This document shows positions 8,270-16,084 of a stretch of 64,000 nt of DNA, piece after piece (position 1 is the stretch's first letter; each line of letters starts with the position of its first letter). Source of the stretch: Coriobacteriaceae bacterium (GTDB lineage Bacteria; Actinomycetota; Coriobacteriia; Coriobacteriales; Atopobiaceae); the NCBI GenBank assembly GCA_004557505.1, contig SFGZ01000005.1, positions 1 through 64,000 on the forward strand. Reading direction: 5' to 3'. The position numbers and the translations under genes were made by a program. Below the pieces are notes generated by a model that was not told where the DNA came from, made no database searches, and saw only the letters and a list, made by a program, of their open reading frames with translations.

Positions 8270-9455
8270 CGTCGCCCTCCCCTCCCGCTGCGGCCAGCTC
8301 GGCCAGCGCGTCGAGCGCCGCATCCACGTCCCGCTCGGTGGTGAGGCAGCCAAACGAGAAGCGCACGGCCCCCGCGTCCTGGGTGCCCAGCGCCCGGTGC
8401 ATGCGCGGCGCGCAGTGGCCGCCCGCGCGCACGGCGATGTCGTAGTCGTGGCCGAGCGCGTCCGCGACCTCTGAGGAGTCCCAACCCGGCAGGTTCACGC
8501 TGACCACCGGGGCGTGGTCGAAGCCAGGCGTGAGAAGCCCCTCCCCCGTTGCCGGGAAGTCGCCGTAGACCGTGGCGCCAGCGCGCCGCGCGCCGGTCAC
8601 GAAGCGCCTCACGAGCGCGAGGTCGTAGGCGTGGATGGCGTCGAGGCCCCTCTCGGCGATCCACGCGGCCGCAGCCGAGAGGCCCGCGATGCCGTGGCCG
8701 TTGAGCGTGCCTGCCTCGAGGTGCTCGGGCCAGCGCGCGGGCTGTCCCTCCTCGAAGGACAGCACGCCCGTGCCGCCACGCAGCACCGGACGAACGTCCA
8801 CGCCGGGCGCCACGGCGAGGCCGCCCGTCCCCTGTGGGCCCATGAGCGCCTTGTGGCCCGTGAAGGCCACAAGGTCGACGCCCAGATCGTCCATGCAAAT
8901 GGGACGCGCGCCGGCCGTCTGCGCGCAGTCGAGGAGCACCGGCGCCCCCACGGCGTGCGCCGCCTTGACCACGCGGGCCAGCTCCCCGCGCGCAAGGACG
9001 TTGCCCGTGAGGTTCGAGGCGTGCGTGAGGCAGACGAGGCTCGTGCCGGGCACGATGGCCTCCACCAGGGCGTCTATGTCGAGCACGCCGCGGCGGTCTG
9101 CCGAGGCAAAGCCGAGCGCCACGCCCCTCTCGTCACGAAGGCGGTAGAGCGGCCGCAGGATAGAGTTGTGGTCCCAGTCCGTGGCCACCACGCGCCCGCC
9201 ATCGGGCACCGTGCCCAGGATGACCATGTTGAGCGCCTCGGTGGCGTTGGCGGCAAAGACCAGCCGCTCGGGATGGCCAAAGCCGAGAAGGGCCGAGACC
9301 CGCTCCCGCGCGAGGGCTATGGAGCGGGCCGCGGCAAGCTCGGACTCGTGGGCGCCGCGGCCGCTTGAGCCAAAGGTGCGCAGGGCATCGGCGACGGCGG
9401 CGGCCACGCATTCGGGGCGCTGGTACGACGTGGCGGCGCAGTTGAGGTAGATCAT
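8256..9455 (-). CDS. Class V aminotransferase fold cysteine desulfurase/selenocysteine lyase (CsdB-like)
   Basis: 399 residues. A PLP enzyme of the SufS/CsdB group, expected to release sulfur or selenium from cysteine or selenocysteine. It begins MIYLNCAATSYQRPECV. The PLP Lys is at about residue 202 in FTGHKALMGPQGTGGL, with the aspartate/histidine environment LLDCAQTAG just before. The candidate catalytic Cys348 is in AVRAGGHCAPRMH. Placement between yedF (16 nt upstream) and DUF3343 (overlapping) supports selenium mobilisation for SelD rather than Fe-S assembly, because no sufBCD genes are nearby. Substrate preference cannot be read from the sequence. Confidence 0.88.
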   Translation of the reverse strand: MIYLNCAATSYQRPECVAAAVADALRTFGSSGRGAHESELAAARSIALARERVSALLGFGHPERLVFAANATEALNMVILGTVPDGGRVVATDWDHNSILRPLYRLRDERGVALGFASADRRGVLDIDALVEAIVPGTSLVCLTHASNLTGNVLARGELARVVKAAHAVGAPVLLDCAQTAGARPICMDDLGVDLVAFTGHKALMGPQGTGGLAVAPGVDVRPVLRGGTGVLSFEEGQPARWPEHLEAGTLNGHGIAGLSAAAAWIAERGLDAIHAYDLALVRRFVTGARRAGATVYGDFPATGEGLLTPGFDHAPVVSVNLPGWDSSEVADALGHDYDIAVRAGGHCAPRMHRALGTQDAGAVRFSFGCLTTERDVDAALDALAELAAAGGEGDDATA

Positions 9456-9471
9456 GGTGCGGGCCCTGGCG

Positions 9472-10083
9472 CTACAGCGTGGTGACGCCCGGCTCGCCGG
9501 CCATGACCTTGGCGATCTCGTACAGGTTGGTCACGCCGCCCACGGCGAGCCTCTCGCGGATGCCGTAGAAGTCGAGGCAGGTGCCGCAGGTGAGGATCTG
9601 CGCGCCACGGCTCTCGAGCTGCCTGATGTCCTCAAGCGACTCGGAGCCCTCGCAGGTGAGGCGCGCGCCGCCGTTGAAGAAGATCATCTTCTTGGGGACA
9701 GTCTCGCCGTGCGCCAGGGCGTAGATGAGGCCCTTCATGAGGATCTGGCCGAGCTTCTCGTCGCCCCGGCCCATGGCGTCGCTGTCCACGGCGATGACGG
9801 AGGCCCCGGTGGCAGACAGGTCGCAGAGGGCCTGCGCCTCGGAGGCGGCGTTCTCGGAGGCGCTCACCTCGCCGCGCGGGGTGAGGGTGAGGGTGGTCTC
9901 GTCGCCGGACGCGGCGGTGGCAAGGTCGCAGTTCTTCTCAGCAGCCAGCCGCGTGAGGTTGCCAAGGGCGACGGAGTCGTTGATGACGACCTCGAGGGGC
10001 TCGCCGGCAGCGAGCTTTGGCAGCGCCTCCAGCGTAAGCACGACGGGCTTTGGACAGGCGAGATTGCGTGCGTCGATCTTCAT
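9472..10083 (-). CDS. yedF: Sulfurtransferase-like selenium metabolism protein YedF
   Basis: 203 residues. The N-terminal TusA-like domain has the CPxP motif LACPKPVV with Cys10. The C-terminal DsrE/F-like domain contains KMIFFNGGARLTCEGSE and a second Cys pair in ILTCGTCLDFYG. Two-domain YedF proteins of this size belong to the labile-selenium gene set and probably carry perselenide. The start at 10083 (MKIDARN) has GGAGTCACC upstream. A longer frame to 10254 crosses hairpins and the divergent promoter and is rejected. First gene of the selenium operon. Confidence 0.92.
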   Translation of the reverse strand: MKIDARNLACPKPVVLTLEALPKLAAGEPLEVVINDSVALGNLTRLAAEKNCDLATAASGDETTLTLTPRGEVSASENAASEAQALCDLSATGASVIAVDSDAMGRGDEKLGQILMKGLIYALAHGETVPKKMIFFNGGARLTCEGSESLEDIRQLESRGAQILTCGTCLDFYGIRERLAVGGVTNLYEIAKVMAGEPGVTTL

Positions 10084-10120
10084 GGTGACTCCAACCTTTT
10101 CTGCCGGCGGGGCGTGCGGG

Positions 10121-10138
10121 TGGCATCGGGCGATGCCA
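10121..10138 (-). promoter_or_regulatory. Hairpin in the yedF leader
   Basis: Perfect 8-bp arms TGGCATCG and CGATGCCA with a 2-nt loop, 38 nt upstream of the yedF start. There is no T-tract, so it is not an ordinary terminator. A second, looser stem (GGGCAGTC at 10178 and GACTGCCC at 10218) lies in the yedF-yqeC divergent region. Confidence 0.45.
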
Positions 10139-10277
10139 TGCGTTGGCCACATGAGTGTATAACGTTGATGGGACAGGGGGCAGTCACTTTGTATCCTTGT
10201 CTCACGCGAGGCAATGGGACTGCCCACTCGTCTCACCCTTGTCTCTAAGAGCATATGACTTTTTGTTAGGTTTCCTT

Positions 10278-10985
10278 ATGAATCTTACGGATTTGCTGCG
10301 AACGGATAGTGGCGTCCTCTCAGTGGTTGGGAGCGGGGGAAAGTCGACGCTCGTGAACGAGCTTGCGCGCGAGCTGGGATGCGCGGTGGTCATCGCGACC
10401 TCCACGCGCATGCTGGCGCCCAGCGGCTGTCCGCTCCTGCTTGACGCCACGGAACTCGACGTCGAGCAGGCGCTTTGGTACGCCCGCGTGGTCTGTGTGG
10501 GGAATCGCGCCCCCGGCGCGGATGGCGCCGCCGGAAAGCTCTGCGCGCCGTCGCTGGGCTTTGGGACGCTTGCCGTCCTCGCCGACCGCGTGTTGGTGGA
10601 GGCCGACGGCGCGCGTCGGCTGCCCCTCAAGGCGCACGCCGCGCACGAGCCGGTGGTGCCCGCCGAGAGCGGCCAGACCATCCAGGTGGTGGGCGCATCC
10701 GGCTTTGGGGGGCGTGTGGGCGAGGTCGTCCATCGGCCTGAGCTCATGCGCAAGGCCGTGGGTTGCTCCGCAGGCGACGAGTGTACCCCCGAGCTGTATG
10801 CGCGCTTTGTGGCGGCGGAGCGTGCGGCGGGCGTGGTGCAGGCGGATGACATTGTGGTGAACCAGGCCGACGACCAGGGCGGCATTGAGCTTGCAGCGCG
10901 ATTTGCCTCGGCCTTGCGCACGTGCGGGGATGAGACGCCCGTCGCCGCCGGCTCCGTGCGCGAGCACCGGCTGGTACGGGTGTAG
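10278..10985 (+). CDS. yqeC: Selenium cofactor biosynthesis protein YqeC
   Basis: 235 residues. The P-loop GSGGKST is at residues 18-24, followed by VVIATSTRMLAP. VLVEADGARRLPLKAHAAHEPVVP is the family signature, and IVVNQADD near the C-terminus resembles a nucleotide-binding NKxD-like element. YqeC proteins accompany yqeB and selenium-dependent molybdenum hydroxylases; the reaction is unknown. The start MNLTDLL at 10278 is chosen because conserved sequence begins there. Its ribosome binding site is weak (TTAGG), and an A/T tract ACTTTTTGTTAG overlaps the leader. Divergent from yedF, 194 bp apart. Confidence 0.88.
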   Translation: MNLTDLLRTDSGVLSVVGSGGKSTLVNELARELGCAVVIATSTRMLAPSGCPLLLDATELDVEQALWYARVVCVGNRAPGADGAAGKLCAPSLGFGTLAVLADRVLVEADGARRLPLKAHAAHEPVVPAESGQTIQVVGASGFGGRVGEVVHRPELMRKAVGCSAGDECTPELYARFVAAERAAGVVQADDIVVNQADDQGGIELAARFASALRTCGDETPVAAGSVREHRLVRV

Positions 10986-11065
10986 CAGCCGGCGCGGGTG
11001 CGGGCGGCGCGGGTGCGGGCGGTCCCTCTCAGCCCTAATTGTCGCGGCACATGCGTACGGCCCGC

Positions 11066-11298
11066 TACACATTCGGCACCCGATCGCGTATCGACCTGCG
11101 CGGGTCACACATTCGGGCTCGATTGTGTATCCGCCCGCTACACATTCGGCACCCGATCGTGTATCGACCTGGACGGGTCACACATTCGGGCTCGATTGTG
11201 TGGCGAGAGGCTCCTCCTCTGCGGCGGCCCGCAACACGTTCGGAGGCCGAACGTGTATCGACCTGCGCGGGTCGCACAATCGGGCCCGAATGCGTGAC
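11066..11298. repeat. Palindromic repeat cluster 1 (six stem-loops)
   Basis: Six imperfect palindromes of the form CACATTCG-loop-CGAATGTG lie at 11066-11090, 11105-11129, 11139-11163, 11178-11204, 11234-11256 and 11271-11298. Spacers alternate: ATCGACCTGCGCGGG-like 14-mers inside pairs, and GC-rich joints between pairs. One stem reads ACACGTTCGG/CCGAACGTGT where others have ACACATTCGG/CCGAATGTGT, a pairing-preserving change. It lies between the convergent yqeC and membrane-protein genes. No protein is encoded. Confidence 0.85.
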
Positions 11299-11324
11299 GA
11301 CAGGCCACGCGGATCGAGGCGCCC

Positions 11325-11897
11325 CTACACCGCGGCGGGCAGACAGCAGGCAACAACAACGCTCGCGGTGCCGATAAGCGCCAGCGGGATGCACCCGTCG
11401 ACAAACGACGGCAGCGGGCCAAGCCGGTAGTAGAGCACATAGCACGCCAGACTCACGACAAACCCCACCACGGCAAGCGCCGCCACCAAGGCGGCCGCGC
11501 CCGTCTCGCCAATGCCCCCAAGCGCCAGCGCGCAGCAGGCCTCCATGCCAAGCCATGCCACAAAGAGCGCCAGCTCGGTGGTGGGCTGGCGCTGGAACGC
11601 ACGCTGCGTGATGGCGAGAAACACCAGATAGAGCACCACGGCACCGACCAGGCACCTAACAGTGGCCGCCGCGGGCGCGAGCTCGGCCGCTCCCTCGCAG
11701 ACGCGCACTGCCCCCAGGACGCCGCAGGCAACCGCTCCGAGAATCGCCGCGACGCCAACGGCCCTGAGCGCCCCGCGTGCGGAACCCCCGCCCACCTTGG
11801 GCCAGAAGAAGATGACCCACCAGGCAAGGTACAGCGCGCAGCACGCCGCCATAAACGCATGCCCCTGCCTCATCTGCTCAAGCGCGATGGCATCCAC
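11325..11897 (-). CDS. Unrecognised six-segment membrane protein
   Basis: 190 residues from a GTG start at 11897, which has GGGAGG 6 nt upstream. A much longer frame reaching 12296 lacks a ribosome binding site and is basic and non-membrane upstream, so it is rejected. Six hydrophobic stretches are visible, beginning AFMAACCALYLAWWVIFF, ALRAVGVAAILGAVACGV, CLVGAVVLYLVFLAI, LALFVAWLGMEACCALAL, AALVAALAVVGFVVSLACY and PLALIGTASVVVACCL. Cys is frequent in the membrane segments. I do not recognise the family. It is convergent with yqeC, separated by palindromic repeats, so shared function is not implied. Confidence 0.7.
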   Translation of the reverse strand: MDAIALEQMRQGHAFMAACCALYLAWWVIFFWPKVGGGSARGALRAVGVAAILGAVACGVLGAVRVCEGAAELAPAAATVRCLVGAVVLYLVFLAITQRAFQRQPTTELALFVAWLGMEACCALALGGIGETGAAALVAALAVVGFVVSLACYVLYYRLGPLPSFVDGCIPLALIGTASVVVACCLPAAV

Positions 11898-12113
11898 AAC
11901 GGCCTCCCTCAACAGATGCCGCGGGGCCTCGCTACGGGAGCCCCGCGGCAATCCGATGATAGCAACTTGCCGAGTCTCTCGGCATCGATCGCGCCGGAGG
12001 GTGAGAGGCCCTCCGAGAGCGTCGTGAAGAAGGTACCGTAGATTGGCCCCATCGAGCCTCCGGCGTCGTCCACAGGGATGTCCGCAACTTTCGAAACCCT
12101 TGGAATCTTGCAG

Positions 12114-12134
12114 TTGTACCCTAATTGGGTACAA
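12114..12134. promoter_or_regulatory. Operator of the toxin-antitoxin operon
   Basis: Perfect 8-bp inverted repeat TTGTACCC and GGGTACAA with spacer TAATT, ending 28 nt before the antitoxin start. A further half-site GGGTAC follows at 12138. RelB-type antitoxins are ribbon-helix-helix proteins that autoregulate at such sites. Confidence 0.75.
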
Positions 12135-12162
12135 TCTGGGTACTTCAAGAAGGAGGTATCCG

Positions 12163-12438
12163 ATGGCAACCGCGGCAGTGGCAAGACGGGCCGAGATAAA
12201 GACGCGCACGTCCGACGAGGTGAAGAAGCGAGCGACGGAGGTATACGCCCGCTGGGGCCTAAGCCTCAACGACGCGATAAACACCTTTCTCGTCAAGTCG
12301 ATCGAGGTCGGCGGCCTTCCGTTCGATCTGCGGCCGGAAGCCCCGACTTACGACGCAATCGCCGCAGTAGCCTACAAGCCGGAGCTGAACGCCGAGGGCG
12401 TCGCCGTGCTGCCGGCGGAATGGGACGACGGTGAGTGA
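12163..12438 (+). CDS. RelB/DinJ family antitoxin
   Basis: 91 residues. The N-terminal ribbon-helix-helix part has RAEIKTRTSDEVKKRATEVYARWGLSLNDAINTFL, the RelB/DinJ pattern. The acidic tail (LPAEWDDGE) is the likely toxin-binding region. The start at 12163 has AAGGAGG at ideal spacing. Its stop overlaps the GTG start of the toxin gene by 8 nt (12431-12438). It probably represses its own promoter through the inverted repeat at 12114. Confidence 0.88.
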   Translation: MATAAVARRAEIKTRTSDEVKKRATEVYARWGLSLNDAINTFLVKSIEVGGLPFDLRPEAPTYDAIAAVAYKPELNAEGVAVLPAEWDDGE

Positions 12439-12769
12439 GCAAGCGCCCCAACCGTGGGAGGTCTGGCACGCCCGGTTCGACTTCTCGGAGGGCCATGGCC
12501 ACGAGTACCGGCCCGTCATCGTGCTCGCGACGCGGCCCGACGGGTCGCTCGTGGCCATGGTGACGGGCGTTGGCAACAAGCTCTCCCCCGAGCACGACTA
12601 CCCCATACGCAAGTGGGAGGCAGCGGGGCTAGACAAGCCCTCCATCGCGCGGCTCGACCGCATCGCCGAGATACCCGCGGGCTACCTGGGCACCGCGGGC
12701 CGCATCGGGCGGCCTGCGGACGCCGACATCTCGGCCATCAGAGCGATGCTCGCCGAGATCGTCCGATAG
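12431..12769 (+). CDS. PemK/MazF-like toxin
   Basis: 112 residues from a GTG start inside the antitoxin gene. The opening PWEVWHARFDFSEGHGHEYRPVIVLATR matches the MazF/PemK beta-barrel, in which W-x-x-x and RPVIVL segments are conserved, and the tail is SAIRAMLAEIVR. Family members are mRNA-cleaving endoribonucleases. Pairing with a RelB/DinJ-type antitoxin rather than a MazE-type one is a known but less usual combination. A chromosomal stability or stress module with no evident link to purine metabolism. Confidence 0.75.
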   Translation: MSEQAPQPWEVWHARFDFSEGHGHEYRPVIVLATRPDGSLVAMVTGVGNKLSPEHDYPIRKWEAAGLDKPSIARLDRIAEIPAGYLGTAGRIGRPADADISAIRAMLAEIVR

Positions 12770-12987
12770 GGCGCCGTTGCCCATACGGACTCGGGTCCGT
12801 TCGGGCTGGCGGGAGCCCATCCGCACAGCGACCGCAGTCCGGGAGAACCGCATGACGAGAGCATTTGCTCTAACGCCCTCCTCGAGCGCGGCCCCTCCGA
12901 GCCTTACCCCTGTTGCATCCCATCTACGCTCAGCGTTTTCGCATTTCTCGACGGTAGCGAACCGCGAACCCCGCCTCCCACGGAAAA

Positions 12988-13019
12988 CGGGCGGCGCCAG
13001 CAACAGCCAGCGCCGCCCG
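12988..13019 (-). terminator. Terminator after ridA
   Basis: Perfect 10-bp stem CGGGCGGCGC/GCGCCGCCCG with a 12-nt loop. On the minus strand it is followed by TTTT, as expected of a factor-independent terminator 30 nt past the ridA stop. Confidence 0.75.
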
Positions 13020-13050
13020 CCTGCGAGCCAAGCCCCTGGGGACCCCAGGC

Positions 13051-13431
13051 CTACACCCTCGCGACGGCCTTGATCTCAACCTTGCCGCCACCGGGAAGCG
13101 CGGCCACCTGGAACGCCGCACGCGCGGGGTACGGGGCCTCGAAGAACTCCGCGTAGGTCTCGTTCATGGCGCCAAACTCGTTGATGTCGGCAAGCAGGAC
13201 GGTGGTCTCGACCACGTCGGCCATGGAGGCGCCGGCGGCCTCGAGGATGTTCCTCAGATTGGTCAGGCTCTGGCGGGTCTGGCTCTGGATGTCATCGCCG
13301 GCGAGCTTGCCGGTAGCGGGGTCGATGCCCAGCTGGCCGGACACGTTGATGGACCCGTTGGACACGACGCCCGCAGAGTAGGGGCCCAGCGCCTTGGGGG
13401 CCTTGTCGGTGACGATGGCGGTCTTGCTCAT
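13051..13431 (-). CDS. ridA: RidA family enamine/imine deaminase
   Basis: 126 residues, full length for YjgF/YER057c/UK114 proteins. Visible motifs are LGPYSAGV, SGQLGIDPATGKL, NLRNILEAAGAS and the catalytic Arg in PARAAFQVAALPGGGKVEIKAVA. RidA hydrolyses 2-aminoacrylate and related imines. YgeX, encoded elsewhere in the window, forms aminoacrylate from 2,3-diaminopropionate, so RidA here plausibly protects against that intermediate. It is the last gene of the ygeY-ygeW-arcC-mocA-hyuA run, 133 nt after hyuA. The ATG at 13431 has GGAGC upstream (GATAGGAGCTTTCC). Confidence 0.93.
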   Translation of the reverse strand: MSKTAIVTDKAPKALGPYSAGVVSNGSINVSGQLGIDPATGKLAGDDIQSQTRQSLTNLRNILEAAGASMADVVETTVLLADINEFGAMNETYAEFFEAPYPARAAFQVAALPGGGKVEIKAVARV

Positions 13432-13564
13432 GGAAAGCTCCTATCTTCCTGCCCGCTCGCGCGGACGACCAATGGATGAGAGAGCGGGGGCGAGAGGCCC
13501 GCAGCAGACGCGCTCCCGCGTCCAGTGCTCCCGCTACGCACGCCCGCAGCGGCCGACTGCGGCC

Positions 13565-14950
13565 CTACCGTGCCACGTAACGTCCGGGCCTCTCGCCCGT
13601 GGGCTCGCCGTCGCGCACGGCAAGCGTGCCGTTCACGAAGACGAGCTTTGCGCGCCCGTGCGCCTCGAAGCCCTCGTAGGTGGTGTAGTCGACGGCCTGG
13701 TGCTGGTTGGCCGCGCTGATTGTCCAGCGCGGTGTGGGATCCCACACGCAGACGTCCGCGTCGGAGCCGGCGGCAAGCGCGCCCTTGCGCGGGTACATGC
13801 CAAACACGCGCGCCTGGCCCTCGGAGAGCAGGTGCAGGTAGTCCATGGGGCCAAGCCGTCCCCCGAACGTGGTCATGATGAGCACCGGCCTGTGCTCGAC
13901 GCCGGGGCCGCCGTTGGGGATCTTGGTGAAGTCGCCGCGGCCGCGATCCTTCTGGCCGTGCAGGTTGAACGAGCAGTGGTCCGTCGAGATCTGGTCGACC
14001 TCGCCGTCCTCCACGGCCTCGCGCAGCGCCGCGATGTCCGCAGGCTTGCGCAGCGGCGGACTCATCACGTACTTGGCGCCGGCAAAGCCGTCCTCGCCCT
14101 GCTCAAGGTAGCAGGTATCGTCCAGCAGCAGGTACTGCGGGCAGGTCTCGAGCGACACGCGCACGCCGCGCTCGCGGGCGGCGCGCACCTGCTCAAGGCC
14201 CAGACGGGTCGAGCAGTGTACCACGTTCACGCGGGCGCCCGTGAGCTCGGAGAGGTACATCAGGCGACTGATGGCCTCGGCCTCGCACTCTGCCGGACGG
14301 CTCAGGAGATGTCCCTCGGGTCCCGTGATGCCCTCGGCAAGCACCCTGCGCTGCATCCTGTCCACCAGGGTGCCGTTCTCGCAGTGGACGCAGAGGATGC
14401 CGTCGAAGGGCTTGATGGCCTCGAGCACCTCCATGGTCTGGGCGTCGTCCAGCCGCAGGTGATCATAGGCAAAGTAGGTCTTGAACGAGGTGATGCCCGC
14501 CTCGCGCATGTCCGCGACCTCCTCGCGCGTGCGCTCGTTCCAGTCGGCGATGGCCATGTGGAAGGCGTAGTTTGCCGTGCAGGTGCCGTCGGCGCGCCTG
14601 TGCCACTCGTCGAGCGCCTGGTGGAGGGTCATGCCCTTGTCCTGCGTGGCGTAGTCCACGATGGTCGTGGTGCCCCCGCAGGCCGCCGCGCGCGTGCCCG
14701 TCTCGAAGCTGTCGGCCGTCCAGTCCATGCCCGTCCAGCACTGCATGTGGGTGTGGGCGTCGATGAAGCCCGGGTAGACCCAGCAGCCGGCGGCGTCGAA
14801 GACCTCCGCGCCCGCAAGCTTCGCCTCGCTGACGCCGCCGGGGACGACGCCTGCGATCTTGTCGCCCTCGATGACCACGTCGCCGAGAAAGACGCCCGTC
14901 GGCGTCACCAGCCGACCGCCTCTCAGGACCTTGCGTGCCTGTGCGACCAT
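13565..14950 (-). CDS. hyuA: Dihydropyrimidinase/hydantoinase-type cyclic amidohydrolase
   Basis: 461 residues. Metal site elements: GFIDAHTHMQ, the carbamylated Lys in SFKTYFAYDHL, CVHCEN, NVVHCST and STDHCS with the catalytic Asp. HyuA/YgeZ opens a hydantoin-like or pyrimidine-like ring and is one of the genes tied to anaerobic purine breakdown. The ATG at 14950 (MVAQARKVL) is chosen because AAGGGG sits 9 nt upstream. The ATG at 14959 is directly against that site. A frame running to 15265 lies inside mocA and is rejected. Neighbours: mocA upstream (56 nt), ridA downstream. Confidence 0.92.
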   Translation of the reverse strand: MVAQARKVLRGGRLVTPTGVFLGDVVIEGDKIAGVVPGGVSEAKLAGAEVFDAAGCWVYPGFIDAHTHMQCWTGMDWTADSFETGTRAAACGGTTTIVDYATQDKGMTLHQALDEWHRRADGTCTANYAFHMAIADWNERTREEVADMREAGITSFKTYFAYDHLRLDDAQTMEVLEAIKPFDGILCVHCENGTLVDRMQRRVLAEGITGPEGHLLSRPAECEAEAISRLMYLSELTGARVNVVHCSTRLGLEQVRAARERGVRVSLETCPQYLLLDDTCYLEQGEDGFAGAKYVMSPPLRKPADIAALREAVEDGEVDQISTDHCSFNLHGQKDRGRGDFTKIPNGGPGVEHRPVLIMTTFGGRLGPMDYLHLLSEGQARVFGMYPRKGALAAGSDADVCVWDPTPRWTISAANQHQAVDYTTYEGFEAHGRAKLVFVNGTLAVRDGEPTGERPGRYVAR

Positions 14951-15005
14951 ACAAACCATCCCCTTACAGAGAAGAGCCAGAGGGGCCCGGCCCGTCCGCC
15001 CCGCG

Positions 15006-16043
15006 CTACTCGCTCGCAGGGCCCGGCCCGTCCGCCCCGCCCGGCCCGTCCGCAGCACCGGATCCTGCGCCACGGTCGGGCCATATGTCCTGCCCGGATT
15101 CCGACGCCCCGTGCATCGCCGCCAGCTCCCTGGCAACGCGCTCGAGGTCGGATGGGGTATCGATGTCATCAAGCTCGGCCGGGGAGCGCGCCTCGACAAG
15201 CCGCGTGGCGCCGGCCAGATCTGGGTTCCTGCGCAGAAGCTCCCCTCCGCCCACGTCCCCCTCAAGGCCGAGAAGCGCGTCGGCCAGATATCCCGGGAAG
15301 ATCACGGGGCCCCCCGCCCTGCCCTGCCAGGCCAGCCTCGCCGCGCAGGCGGGGTGCGCCGCGAACTCGTCGAGCAGGGCCTCCACGCTCGTGCCGGAGA
15401 GCAGGGGCTGATCGCCTTGGACAAAGAGGTAGCCCGCGCGCCTGCCCAGCGCCTCCACGCCCGCACGGACGGTGTCGCTCTGGAGCGGGCCCGCAGGCTC
15501 GACGCAGGTCACGTGCCTGGCCTCGCATATGGCGCGCACGCGCTCCCACCTCGTGGCGACAATCACGTCAAGGCGCCGCGACGCCAGGGCGTCGAGCGTG
15601 TGCGACACCACGGCCCGACCTCGCAGGGACTCAATGAGCTTCTGCCTGCCAAAGCGCGCTGCCTTGCCGTTCGCCATGACCACGCAGCCCAGCCGGGGCA
15701 CGCCGGCGACCCCGGCGAAGGCGGCGGAGAAGCCGCCGTGTGCCGCCGCGCTCACGCCCTGACGCCAGGTCTCGTAGCGGTGCAGGAAGTCCTCGGCCTC
15801 GGGCGTGAGGCTCGAGCTGCCTCCCCCCTCGCCGCCAATGGAGCGCACGGTGAGGGCGCATCCCAGCGCCCGCTCGGCATCGTGCAGGATGCGCATGGCC
15901 TTGGTATAGCTCATGCCCATGGCCTTGGCAGAGGCCGAGAGGCTGCCCGTCTCGCGGACGCCGACGAGAAGGGCCATGGGGCCCGGGCCGAAGAAGCGCC
16001 CGCCGTCCCCATCGACAAGGAACGAGAATACCCGTGGTTCCAT
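15006..16043 (-). CDS. ModE-type HTH fused to MocA-like molybdenum cofactor cytidylyltransferase
   Basis: 345 residues. Residues about 1-105 are a winged-helix ModE N-domain (ALLVGVRETGSLSASAKAMGMSYTKAM). From about residue 115 follows an NTP-transferase (VVMANGKAARFGRQKLI, VQGDQPLLSG, GGPVIFPGYLADALLGLEGDVGG). MocA transfers CMP to molybdopterin to make the dinucleotide cofactor of xanthine-dehydrogenase-type enzymes. The tail repeats GADGPG-like units encoded by a GC-rich tandem repeat at 14985-15060. The start MEPRVFSF at 16043 has GAGGTGAGG; a GTG 9 nt earlier is possible. It lies between carbamate kinase (41 nt) and hyuA. Confidence 0.88.
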   Translation of the reverse strand: MEPRVFSFLVDGDGGRFFGPGPMALLVGVRETGSLSASAKAMGMSYTKAMRILHDAERALGCALTVRSIGGEGGGSSSLTPEAEDFLHRYETWRQGVSAAAHGGFSAAFAGVAGVPRLGCVVMANGKAARFGRQKLIESLRGRAVVSHTLDALASRRLDVIVATRWERVRAICEARHVTCVEPAGPLQSDTVRAGVEALGRRAGYLFVQGDQPLLSGTSVEALLDEFAAHPACAARLAWQGRAGGPVIFPGYLADALLGLEGDVGGGELLRRNPDLAGATRLVEARSPAELDDIDTPSDLERVARELAAMHGASESGQDIWPDRGAGSGAADGPGGADGPGPASE

Positions 16044-16084
16044 GGCCCTCACCTCGCGCGCATTGCCGTTGCGTTGCCTACATG

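Noticed and set aside
11066..11298. A CRISPR array
   Set aside because: The repeats are palindromes with varying loops, spacers are short and themselves repeated, and no cas genes are present.
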